A stretch of 51,966 nucleotides of DNA, taken from contig VMDK01000031.1 of the NCBI GenBank assembly GCA_008080835.1, positions 1 through 51,966 of the forward strand. Direction: 5' to 3'. Of this stretch, positions 24,801-32,328 are shown piece after piece (the stretch's first letter is position 1; the number at the start of each line of letters is the position of its first letter). A program made the position numbers and the translations under genes. Origin of the DNA: Sphingobacteriia bacterium (GTDB lineage Bacteria > Bacteroidota > Bacteroidia > NS11-12g > UBA9320). Below the pieces are notes generated by a model. It had not been told where the DNA came from, made no database searches, and saw only the letters and a list, made by a program, of their open reading frames with translations.

Positions 24801-27288
24801 CGAAGACACGATACATATACCTCAGCGTCCGGAAATCTATCAGTTACTGCGCATGCGAGTGATGTCCGACTACGACACTATTCCAGATGATCCTTGCGAC
24901 ACCATCAAATATGGACAAGTAGAAGATTATGGATTGATCTTCATTCCACGTATCCCGATCCCCGGATTCTATACACTGCAGGATAGCATTTGTCAGTTTG
25001 ATCCAGTCACTGTTTTTGATACATCTTTCGGGGAGATCTCTTCCTACCGATGGGTGATCAGTAACGGCAGCTGGTCAGATTCATCATTTACATCGGGAGA
25101 CCAGATCTGGACACTCCCTCAACCTGGTTTCTACAGTCTTACATTGGATCTCAACAATGGTCAGGTTGTAAAAACTGTGGATAGCTTCGTGTATGTCAGT
25201 TCTATTCCCAGCCTTACTCTTGATGTCCCGGTAGGTGACACAACCGGATGTGAGGAAAGAACCGTACAGCTTCGTGCCAGGGATAACGCAAATGTGGGTC
25301 GAAGCTATGTCTGGTGGAAAGATGGAGTCATTCGATCAACCGATAATAGCAATACAGACCGCTCCATATTGTCAATGGATCCGGTAGCACTTTCGGATTC
25401 TGGTTCATATACTGTCGTGACTTCGAACAATGGATGTTCGGACACGAGCGACAATATCAAAGTAACGGTCCACCCAAAACCGACAGCGAATTTTTCAAAA
25501 GATCCAATGTCGGAGTTTTGCGAAGCAGAAAACTCTGTGGCGTTCATCAATAGCTCCACCGTCAGCTCAGGAACTCTCACCCACTCGTGGGATATGGGCG
25601 GAGATGGCACGAGCAATTCAATGTCACCAACGCATACGTTCAGCGATACAGGATCCTACTCTGTTCGTTTGATCGTAACCAGTGACAGAAATTGCGCAGA
25701 TACAGCCGAAGACATACTGTCTATCCTCGAAAGTCCGAATGCTGCATTCACCAGCAACTATGATTCCACTTGTTTGAAAGGCAATTCATTCACTTTCTCT
25801 GACGCTTCGTCTTTCAATGGAACTTTGAATCTGAGCTGGGATCTTGGTGATGGAAATAGCTCAATGGCCAACTCACCTTCACATCAGTACTTAAATGCGG
25901 GATCGTACAGCGTGCGATTGATTGCTGAAGGGTCGAACTCATGTCGGGACACGATCAATCGAGAGGTTCGTGTATACCCTCAGATCGACCAAATGTTCGA
26001 TCACACGAATCAGGCAGTGAACAGCTCGCTTTGCCTTTCATTGAACGAACATGATTTTGTTGGCACGTCGACCATTTTAACCGGAAGCATAGCCAACTCG
26101 GAGATCTACCCAGGTGATGGATCCAGCTATTCAGGAAATGTCCTCAGCGGATATGCGTACTCTGCTTCGGGCACATATACTCCGGTGCTCATTGAAGTGT
26201 CAAACCAGGGCTGTAGAGATACCATAACCTTGGCCGCAATAACCATCGATCCTGATCCCACCGCAGATTTCACTTTGAATGGGGATATCCAATGTTTGGT
26301 TGGCAATTCCTTCGAGCTCACTGACAATAGTTCGATCTCATCTGGGACACTTAACGTCTTCAACTGGGATCTTGGTAATGGGAACACAACTACCGGTGCA
26401 AATCCAGCAGCACATTCCTATGGAGCCACCGGCACATATACCATAGAGTTGATCGTAAGCTCCGACAAAGGATGCCGCGATACGACCACCCGAACAGTGG
26501 ATGTCCGCCCGAGTCCAAGTATCGATTTCAGTGCAACGGAGGTATGTCTGGGTGATTCAACGCAGTTCACTGATCTGAGCAGCATCCCAACTGGCAGTAT
26601 CACTGCTCTAAATTGGGACTTCGGGGATGGAAGTTCAGGTTCAGGCTCTGCTCCAGCGCATGTGTATGCATCTCCAGGAAGTTACGACGTCAAGCTCGTT
26701 GCATCATCCGACCAAGGATGCTCTGATTCCCTTGTCAAAATGGGACAGGCAGTTGTATTTGCTCTTCCGGCTGCGGAATTCACGTGGAGTAAAGCGCGAA
26801 GTTGGGAACACGAAACGGATATCCAGTTCACAAATGCATCGAGTGCTGATGTCGTTCGTTGGAATTGGTCTCTAGGGATCGCCGGCGCAGCTATAGAATC
26901 GGATCCGCTGGTCACATTCGCTGATACGGGGACTATGAATATCCGACTGAAGGTTTCCAATAGTGACGGCTGCGAAGACACGGTCAGCCGAACGATTTTC
27001 GTGTTCCCCGAAAGTGAGATGTATGTTCCGGGGAGCTTCAGCCCGAACAAGGACGCCCTGAACGAAGACTTTGGAGTGACAGGTATCGCTTTCGTGGCGG
27101 AATATCACATGATCATCCTGAATCGTTGGGGAGGTGTACTTTTTGAAAGTAAGGACATCAACGATACTTGGGACGGCACTTATGACGGAGAACTCGTTCC
27201 ATCCGGCACTTACATCTATTATATCGAGATCCTCGATCTGAACAACGAGAAGCACGCTCTGAAGGGAACGGTGAATGTTGTTTATTAG
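21838..27288 (+). CDS. Giant secreted BNR-propeller/PKD protein with T9SS type B sorting domain
   Basis: The 1816-residue precursor has a signal peptide (about 1-18, ending FSFAQ). Residues about 100-790 contain BNR/sortilin-type propeller repeats with many DGGQTW or DNGQTW boxes and GTYGRGNWR near the end. A GEVED domain follows (about 950-1030, YIDFNNNGD to GQVEDYG), then an Ig-like stretch and about five PKD domains (about 1205-1715, with YxWDLGDG-type motifs). A type B (gliding-motility-associated) sorting domain ends the protein, VPGSFSPNKDALNEDF to NVVY. It is probably a surface adhesin or glycan/protein-binding protein. The ATG at 21838 starts the signal peptide; a TTG at 21811 lies before the promoter box. 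Confidence 0.92.
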   Translation: MKPTLFALLLSCSLFSFAQEPNSIRDTANYPYWVDMMEDPEANFFATQRAFNLYWDGREIEKGSGYKVFKRWEFAKSEIIDQYGNIPQPGVLEKRVEDYIQAYAPPGFGGSSGFTINGTGPATCLTSGKWIDIGPDKLSGNRTSQPNGLGRINGLAFHPTDSLRIFIGAPAGGMWWTEDGGQTWQSNTDTLATLGVSTIAIDPVSPDTIYLGTGDRDAGDAYGRGVIRSFDGGQTWHLSNSGMGNQTVGRLIINPNDPSILIAATAGGIYRSTNYGSSWTSVQGGNFRDVVFDAVNANYVYAARYNSGRFYRSTDNGQTWTLISSGIPTNKRRIAIAVTPDDSNYVYAIVTNTRTFEGLYLSTDRGVNFTRMSNTPNIMDYSHLGSGSSGQAWYDLDIAADPTDRDVIYVGGVNIFKSTDKGKTWKINAHWVGSGGAPAIHADQHVLEYQPGTNTLFVGNDGGIYHTRNGGSSWTDISTGIGIAQIYRLSQGASARDHVLNGYQDNGTGMMESGSWYTVLGGDGMDCEIDPADPKYGYSDLYYGDVRRYTNGSYSGKIAANGTNGINESGGWVTPFILQEGTPSTMFIGYKNVWRSTNIRNASAGSVSWTRVSNNLAGKNNQNILHLENAPADPARLFMSRVDNKLFRTDNANAGSPTWTDLTSSLPNNADVLWIESHYTNKDVLWICQSNKIYRSDNAGSSWTNISTGLPNIPVLCVVHDSSSEKEGLYLGTYMGVFYRDSSMSSWIWYNTGMPINTRVRDVEIYYDPSGRDKSHVIAGTYGRGNWRSPLYDEEQLPPVAEFAAEQRKVCANEVVKLEDLSLRNPTRWTWTISPATVTYLNGTDSCSQFPEVKFNAKGMYTVKLLAENCSGEDSITKVDLIEILGAINPAPCVSQTTNLGNYGIGIQKVKIDSFEKITGSSYADGGYLDMACTDIITLKTDTGYFTQITTGTSYNENVKIYIDFNNNGDLSDTGELVFSTPKQKPLHEDTIHIPQRPEIYQLLRMRVMSDYDTIPDDPCDTIKYGQVEDYGLIFIPRIPIPGFYTLQDSICQFDPVTVFDTSFGEISSYRWVISNGSWSDSSFTSGDQIWTLPQPGFYSLTLDLNNGQVVKTVDSFVYVSSIPSLTLDVPVGDTTGCEERTVQLRARDNANVGRSYVWWKDGVIRSTDNSNTDRSILSMDPVALSDSGSYTVVTSNNGCSDTSDNIKVTVHPKPTANFSKDPMSEFCEAENSVAFINSSTVSSGTLTHSWDMGGDGTSNSMSPTHTFSDTGSYSVRLIVTSDRNCADTAEDILSILESPNAAFTSNYDSTCLKGNSFTFSDASSFNGTLNLSWDLGDGNSSMANSPSHQYLNAGSYSVRLIAEGSNSCRDTINREVRVYPQIDQMFDHTNQAVNSSLCLSLNEHDFVGTSTILTGSIANSEIYPGDGSSYSGNVLSGYAYSASGTYTPVLIEVSNQGCRDTITLAAITIDPDPTADFTLNGDIQCLVGNSFELTDNSSISSGTLNVFNWDLGNGNTTTGANPAAHSYGATGTYTIELIVSSDKGCRDTTTRTVDVRPSPSIDFSATEVCLGDSTQFTDLSSIPTGSITALNWDFGDGSSGSGSAPAHVYASPGSYDVKLVASSDQGCSDSLVKMGQAVVFALPAAEFTWSKARSWEHETDIQFTNASSADVVRWNWSLGIAGAAIESDPLVTFADTGTMNIRLKVSNSDGCEDTVSRTIFVFPESEMYVPGSFSPNKDALNEDFGVTGIAFVAEYHMIILNRWGGVLFESKDINDTWDGTYDGELVPSGTYIYYIEILDLNNEKHALKGTVNVVY

Positions 27289-27413
27289 CTTTTGGCTATG
27301 GCTGTTAGCTAGTAGCTTTTGGCTGTTGGCAAATGAACCACAGAGCTTGCCCGCCTCTGGCGGGAGTGTGAGTGAATAGGGAATTGAACCACAAAGGCAC
27401 AAAGCTCACAAAG
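27287..27413. repeat. Dispersed and direct repeats between two plus-strand genes
   Basis: AGCTTTTGGCT occurs at 27287-27297 and 27314-27324, the first overlapping the stop codon of the giant gene. A TGAACCACAGAGC phrase with the hairpin CCCGCCTCTGGCGGG follows at 27334-27369, and TTGAACCACAAAGGCAC at about 27383-27413. The hairpin and phrases match those at 20321-20477. The remainder of this 209-base gap shows no gene. Confidence 0.75.
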
Positions 27414-27497
27414 TTTGGAACACACATCATGTCCGGTCAGTCCGAATATCGAAAGAATTTTTTTTCATGACCACAGTTTTCTTCTGTTATTTGTGGC

Positions 27498-28067
27498 ATG
27501 GGAGTACGAGCACATTTCGAAGAAGCAAAATCCATTCTGGAACAGTTCCTAGCTGATCCAAAGAATTTTGACAACATAGAGCGAGCCGGTAACCTTATGT
27601 GCGAAGCGTTACGCGCAGGTGGCAAGGTCATTTCCTGCGGAAATGGTGGAAGCCTGTGTGATGCCATGCACTTTGCGGAAGAAATGACGGGTCGTTATCG
27701 CCAGAATCGCCCACCACTGGCCGCAGTAGCTGTTTCTGACGCAAGCCATATGGCATGTATCGCTAATGATTACGGATACGAATATGTGTTCTCTCGTTTT
27801 GTAGAATCGGTCGGACGCGAAGAAGATGTGCTGCTGGCGATCAGTACAAGCGGAAATTCCGAAAATGTCATTAACGCGATCAACAGCGCCAGAGCTAAGG
27901 GTATGATGGTGGTCGGACTAACCGGGAAAACAGGTGGAAAGATGGCTGAGCTGTGCGATGTGGAGATCCGTGCACCCAAATCGGATTGGGCAGATCGCGC
28001 GCAGGAGATCCACATCAAGGTGATCCACTCACTCATTGATTTCATCGAGCAGAATGTTGATGCCTGA
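27498..28067 (+). CDS. gmhA: Sedoheptulose 7-phosphate isomerase (GmhA)
   Basis: GmhA converts D-sedoheptulose 7-phosphate to D-glycero-D-manno-heptose 7-phosphate, the first step of ADP-heptose synthesis for the lipopolysaccharide inner core. The 189-residue SIS-domain protein matches the family's length and motifs: [23 protein letters not shown] near residue 50, [21 protein letters not shown] near 85, and [15 protein letters not shown] near 118, which binds the sugar phosphate. His and Glu residues of [10 protein letters not shown] near the end belong to the active site. The rhomboid gene starts on the last base of its stop. Confidence 0.9.
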   Translation: MGVRAHFEEAKSILEQFLADPKNFDNIERAGNLMCEALRAGGKVISCGNGGSLCDAMHFAEEMTGRYRQNRPPLAAVAVSDASHMACIANDYGYEYVFSRFVESVGREEDVLLAISTSGNSENVINAINSARAKGMMVVGLTGKTGGKMAELCDVEIRAPKSDWADRAQEIHIKVIHSLIDFIEQNVDA

Positions 28068-28885
28068 TGGGCACTATCGACATCATTATCATCGCCTTGA
28101 ATGTGATCTTCTCCATTCAGGGATTCAACAATCGAGCTCTCTTCGATAAGTATTCATTTCAAGTCGGTTCGATCCTCCGTGATCGAGAGTATGTCCGCTT
28201 GATCTCTTCTGCATTCCTGCATGTCGATTACCTCCATTTGGGGTTGAACATGTATGTCTTTTGGAGCTTTTCGGTGGCCCTTCATCAATTCTTCACGCCT
28301 TTTCAATTCATCCTCGTGTATGTCGGGAGTTTGCTCGCGGGCAATCTGCTCGCCTTGTTCATTCAAAGGAACAATGAGGGTTACCGGGCGGTTGGAGCAT
28401 CGGGTGCAGTGAGTGGGGTAGTATATGCCAGTATCCTCCTGATGCCTAACAGTCAGCTCATGCTAGCACTGCTACCTTTCTTCTCATTTCCGGCATGGGT
28501 TTTCGGGATACTCTACATCCTCTACACCATTTTTGGGATCCAGAAAAAATCAGACAATATTGGTCACGAAGCGCACCTGGGAGGTGCAGTTGGTGGTTTG
28601 CTGATCACCCTGGCGATCTACCCGAAGATCGCAACGATCGCACCACTTCTGGTTGCAGGCCTACTACTTCCAACGGTGATCTTTCTGTACATCCTGGTCA
28701 AACATCCGAAGTGGCTTACACGAGGAGCTATCAGTCGAAATACGCAAAACGACCGACCGGGTCTGCGCGATACGGAGAACTGGGAGCGCGGAGAACTCAA
28801 CCGGATCCTCGATAAGATCAACCGCTTCGGTACCGAATCATTATCGGACGAAGAAAAGCGATTTCTGGAGCGCTATCGAGATTGA
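28067..28885 (+). CDS. Rhomboid-family intramembrane serine protease
   Basis: The 272-residue protein has six or seven membrane segments and the rhomboid signatures: HLGLNMYVFW (H57 and N61), catalytic S112 in GASG and catalytic H170 in GHEAHLGGAVGG. It would cleave membrane proteins within or near the bilayer; targets are unknown. A C-terminal cytosolic tail (about residues 220-272) is Arg- and Glu-rich. The ATG overlaps the gmhA stop by one base, so the two are transcribed together. Confidence 0.92.
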   Translation: MGTIDIIIIALNVIFSIQGFNNRALFDKYSFQVGSILRDREYVRLISSAFLHVDYLHLGLNMYVFWSFSVALHQFFTPFQFILVYVGSLLAGNLLALFIQRNNEGYRAVGASGAVSGVVYASILLMPNSQLMLALLPFFSFPAWVFGILYILYTIFGIQKKSDNIGHEAHLGGAVGGLLITLAIYPKIATIAPLLVAGLLLPTVIFLYILVKHPKWLTRGAISRNTQNDRPGLRDTENWERGELNRILDKINRFGTESLSDEEKRFLERYRD

Positions 28886-28916
28886 CGATCGGGTTGCGCA
28901 TTGCCAAGCAGAGAGG

Positions 28917-28924
28917 TATCTTTA
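28917..28924 (+). promoter_or_regulatory. Promoter of the small lipoprotein gene
   Basis: TATCTTTA (7 of 8 bases of the -7 box) with TTG at 28894-28896, a 20-base spacer. The ATG is at 28940. Confidence 0.5.
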
Positions 28925-28939
28925 CCACCAAATAAGACC

Positions 28940-29440
28940 ATGAAAAAGATCCTAATGTTCGGTGCCATTCTGGCTTTTATCCTCACGTCATGCTCCGATG
29001 ATAGTCCGAATGCTACAAACGATAACAACAACGGAACCAACAAGCCCGGCTTCCTGAGTGTGCAGATCAACGGCGATGGCTGGCAAGCTCAGCAAAATTC
29101 CATTGTTTGTATTTACACCAAAGATCCACAGCTAGGAGACATCCTCGACATTGCGGGAACAGCACTTGACGGCAGCCAGATCACTTTGGCCGTCTCAGGG
29201 ATCGAACCGGGAGTTTACAAGTTCAATACAGATAATATGGAATTCGATGGCATTGTCGGTTATACCTACAAGAAGGACGGACAGATCCAGAATCCATTTC
29301 TGAAGACATCACAGGTGACCATCACTGCTCATGACGCAGCTAATAAAACTGTGACCGGAACATTCCAGTTCAAGACCAATAACGATGAATTCACAGGCGT
29401 AAACGGGAGTTTCGGCAATATGGTCTATACGGAAAAATGA
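28940..29440 (+). CDS. Putative lipoprotein of unknown function
   Basis: The 166-residue precursor begins MKKILMFGAILAFILTSC, a lipobox with the Cys at 18. An Asn-rich linker (NATNDNNNGTN) is followed by a beta-rich domain, with FLSVQINGDGWQA and TVTGTFQFKTNNDEFTGVNGSF. This resembles DUF6252-like or lipocalin-like calcium-free beta proteins of Bacteroidota, but I cannot assign it. A TTG at 28901 is in frame, but it precedes the promoter. Confidence 0.83.
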   Translation: MKKILMFGAILAFILTSCSDDSPNATNDNNNGTNKPGFLSVQINGDGWQAQQNSIVCIYTKDPQLGDILDIAGTALDGSQITLAVSGIEPGVYKFNTDNMEFDGIVGYTYKKDGQIQNPFLKTSQVTITAHDAANKTVTGTFQFKTNNDEFTGVNGSFGNMVYTEK

Positions 29441-29455
29441 TCCAATGCACGGGCC

Positions 29456-30256
29456 ATGAAGGAGATCAGCAGCATACAGAACGCCACCTTCAAATCCGTC
29501 GTTAAGCTCGATAAAAAACGCAATCGGGAGAAGTCAAATTCATTTTTGATCGAAGGGATTCGCGAAGTGCAACTCGCCATGCAATCGGGGGTCGAAATAC
29601 GCGAGTTGATCTTCAATTCCAAAGCTATTGACGAAGGTATTCCAGAGCAATTTTCAGCATCGGATCAGGTCGTGCATTACCATTTTACCGACGAGATCTT
29701 CAGTAAGATCGCATACCGAGATCGTGTATCTAATGTGGTTGCGATCGCCACGATCGAACCTAAAGACCTAAGCTCATTGACCGAGTCAGATCCCCGACTT
29801 ATCGTAGTTCTGGAAGCGGTTGAAAAACCGGGCAATCTCGGGGCCATATTTCGTACGTGTGATGCTGCGGGTGTTGATGCGGTACTCATCAGCAATCAGC
29901 GCACAGACATCTACCATCCGAATGTAATACGTGCCAGTTTGGGCAGCATTTTCTCAACGCCATTTTACGTGTGTAGTAATGAGGAAGCCGAGCAATTCCT
30001 GAGTTCGAATGATTTCAGCGTTTTCACTACTTACCTTGAAGGCAGCGTTCCCCACTATGACGTGGACATGAGCGGTCGAACTGCACTAGTTCTTGGAAGC
30101 GAAGCAGAAGGAGTCACGGAGTTTTGGGTGCACTCAGCAGAGAAATGTATCAAAATACCTATGAATGGGCAGGTCGATTCAATGAATGTGAGTACTGCAG
30201 CCGCAGTGGTCATCTACGAAGCGGTGAGGCAGCAAAATCACTCCGAGAACGTATAG
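29456..30256 (+). CDS. TrmH/SpoU-family RNA 2'-O-ribose methyltransferase
   Basis: The 266-residue protein has an N-terminal substrate-binding domain (LDKKRNREKSNSFLIEGIREVQLAM) and a SPOUT methyltransferase domain: EKPGNLGAIFRTCDAAGVDAVLI (motif 1) near residue 125, LVLGSEAEGV (motif 2) near residue 210, and IPMNGQVDSMNVSTAAAVVIYE (motif 3). It uses SAM in a trefoil knot to methylate a ribose in rRNA or tRNA; whether the target is 23S rRNA is not known. Its 3' end overlaps the convergent RluD-like gene by 19 bases. Confidence 0.9.
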   Translation: MKEISSIQNATFKSVVKLDKKRNREKSNSFLIEGIREVQLAMQSGVEIRELIFNSKAIDEGIPEQFSASDQVVHYHFTDEIFSKIAYRDRVSNVVAIATIEPKDLSSLTESDPRLIVVLEAVEKPGNLGAIFRTCDAAGVDAVLISNQRTDIYHPNVIRASLGSIFSTPFYVCSNEEAEQFLSSNDFSVFTTYLEGSVPHYDVDMSGRTALVLGSEAEGVTEFWVHSAEKCIKIPMNGQVDSMNVSTAAAVVIYEAVRQQNHSENV

Positions 30257-31245
30257 TTCTCATTTACACCTCTCCATTTATCAAGAACGGTTTGAAAATC
30301 ATTGGGGAGTTCTGATTCGAAATGGACCTCTTTACCCGTTGCAGGATGAATGAATCCAATGGATTTTGCATGTAAGGCCTGGCGCGGCATGATCTTGAAA
30401 CAATTGTCCACGAATTGCTTGTACTTGGAAAACACCACCCCTTTTCGGATCCTGTCTCCTCCATATTTCTCATCTGAAAAGATCGGATGACCCAGGTGCT
30501 TCATATGCACACGGATCTGGTGGGTACGCCCAGTCTCTAACCTGCACTCCACCAAGCTCGTATAGCTGAGATTTTCCAGCACATCATAATGCGTGATCGC
30601 ATGTTTGCCCACCTCTGGATCATCAGTCACGGTGTATACTCGTCTGTCCCGATGACTCCGTGTGATATTTCCTTCGATCGTTCCGGAGGGTTCCTCGAAC
30701 ACACCCCACACCAACGCCCAGTAACGGCGCTTGATCGTATGGTCTTTAAATTGTTTGGCCAGTCCGGCAAGCGATTGTGCATTCTTGGCAACTACCAGCA
30801 ACCCGCTCGTATCCTTGTCGATCCGATGAGCCAGATAAGGCCAATGTGTCTCAAGCTCCATGTACTTGGCAAAATGAAATGCCAGGGCGTTGCTCATGGT
30901 TCCTGTATAATTACCATGACCTGGATGCACCGGCATTCCGGGGGCTTTATTGACTATGATCAGTTCGTCGTCTTCGTAGAAAATATCGATCGGGATGTCT
31001 TCAGGGACTACCTCAAAGACCTTCGGTTCCTCTTCTACTCGGATCTGGATCTTGTCTTCCGGCCTAACCTTGTAGTTAGCCTTTACCACTTCTCCATTCA
31101 CAAATACCTTTTCATTGCTAATAGCTGCTTGCACTTTGGCACGAGATATTTTTTCGATGCGATCCACAATGAACTTATCGATGCGCAACGGCGTTTGCCC
31201 TTTGTCGGCTATGAATTCGTGAAGTACGTACGGCAGTTCAGGCAT
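30238..31245 (-). CDS. RluA/RluD-family pseudouridine synthase
   Basis: The 335-residue protein has an N-terminal S4 RNA-binding domain (LRIDKFIVDRIEKISRAKVQAAI, residues 20-70) and a catalytic domain with HRIDKDTSGLLVVAK. The Asp before Thr (D145) is the catalytic nucleophile of the family. GRTHQIRVHMKHLGHPI and the final HPATGKEVHFES are also typical. It converts uridine to pseudouridine in rRNA, probably in the large-subunit positions handled by RluD. Confidence 0.92.
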   Translation of the reverse strand: MPELPYVLHEFIADKGQTPLRIDKFIVDRIEKISRAKVQAAISNEKVFVNGEVVKANYKVRPEDKIQIRVEEEPKVFEVVPEDIPIDIFYEDDELIIVNKAPGMPVHPGHGNYTGTMSNALAFHFAKYMELETHWPYLAHRIDKDTSGLLVVAKNAQSLAGLAKQFKDHTIKRRYWALVWGVFEEPSGTIEGNITRSHRDRRVYTVTDDPEVGKHAITHYDVLENLSYTSLVECRLETGRTHQIRVHMKHLGHPIFSDEKYGGDRIRKGVVFSKYKQFVDNCFKIMPRQALHAKSIGFIHPATGKEVHFESELPNDFQTVLDKWRGVNENYTFSE

Positions 31246-31282
31246 TTTACTTTGTGATAATCAGTCGACGACGAGGAAATTT

Positions 31283-31290
31283 TAAATTTG
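31283..31290 (+). promoter_or_regulatory. -7 promoter element for the Pgi/Pmi gene
   Basis: TAAATTTG is exact, 23 bases before the ATG at 31314, and makes the in-frame GTG at 31254 an unlikely start. Confidence 0.6.
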
Positions 31291-31313
31291 CGACCAAAAT
31301 TAAACCAATAGCG

Positions 31314-32324
31314 ATGATAACACACGAAAGCTCTCTTCACGATTATTCATCTCAACTACGTTTTGTGGTGAATAACTATACGGATCACGGATTACGTTCC
31401 GGTGATTTCAACAATGTAGTACTCGGTGGATTAGGTGGATCGGGTATCGGTGCAGCCATTGCCAAGAACTGGTTCTTCGACAAGATGGAGCTCCCTATCG
31501 AAACGGTGAACGATTACCATTTGCCGGCTTATGTGAATGAGCGCTCGTTGGTGATCCTTAATTCCTACTCCGGAAATACGGAAGAGGCTCTTCAAATGTT
31601 TGAGGAAGCCATCGGAACAGGTGCTAAGATCATTGTCCTCTCTTCAGGTGGAAAGATCACTGAATTGGCGGAGCAACATGGCCTGCCGTTATATCGCATT
31701 GAGACGGGTTTTCAACCTCGCATGACCATTGGTTATGGGTTGAGTTATCTGCTTCTCATCTTGAGTGACTTGATGGGAACAGACTTGAAGGAAGAGATCG
31801 CTCAGATCGCAGATGATCTGGAAGAGAAGCAAGAGCGACAGATCGATTCAGCCAATACGATCTTCCAATTCTTCAAGAACAAGCTCAATAGCAAATTCGT
31901 GATCGTTGCGGATCGATTTTTCCATGCAAGTGCAGTTCGATTCTCCCAACAGCTCAACGAGAATTCAAAGCTCGAGGCATTCGTTCACGCTCTGCCGGAA
32001 ACGAATCACAACGTTCTGGAATCCTATACAGAAAAGCTCGATACAAACTTCATTTTCCTATACTGTGAGGAAAATCCACGTGTGGCTGCGCGTTTCGATT
32101 TCCTGGTGGGACACCTTGAGATGGACAACAACAAGGTATTACCACTGTTGATCCCAAACTACGATCTGTTCACGATCTATGACATCATCTACCGACTGGA
32201 TTGGGTGTCGGTAATGATGGCAAATGAACTGGATGCTCCCTTAATGGAAGTCCCGATGATCAGCACATTGAAAGAATACTTGGCTGATCTTGAGATAGTA
32301 GAAGAAGACGGCGATGGCGAATAA
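31314..32324 (+). CDS. Bifunctional phosphoglucose/phosphomannose isomerase
   Basis: The 336-residue protein has two SIS domains: VVLGGLGGSGIGAAIAKNWF near residue 37, LVILNSYSGNTEEALQMFEEA near residue 80, and a C-terminal PMI-like domain with FVIVADRFFHASAVRFSQQLNENSKLEAFVHALPETNHN. The NENSK and ETNHN pieces are characteristic of the bifunctional Pgi/Pmi enzymes of archaea and some bacteria, which interconvert glucose 6-phosphate or mannose 6-phosphate with fructose 6-phosphate. I infer this activity from family. It converges on the T9SS propeller gene, with 4 bases between stops. Confidence 0.9.
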   Translation: MITHESSLHDYSSQLRFVVNNYTDHGLRSGDFNNVVLGGLGGSGIGAAIAKNWFFDKMELPIETVNDYHLPAYVNERSLVILNSYSGNTEEALQMFEEAIGTGAKIIVLSSGGKITELAEQHGLPLYRIETGFQPRMTIGYGLSYLLLILSDLMGTDLKEEIAQIADDLEEKQERQIDSANTIFQFFKNKLNSKFVIVADRFFHASAVRFSQQLNENSKLEAFVHALPETNHNVLESYTEKLDTNFIFLYCEENPRVAARFDFLVGHLEMDNNKVLPLLIPNYDLFTIYDIIYRLDWVSVMMANELDAPLMEVPMISTLKEYLADLEIVEEDGDGE

Positions 32325-32328
32325 GCGT

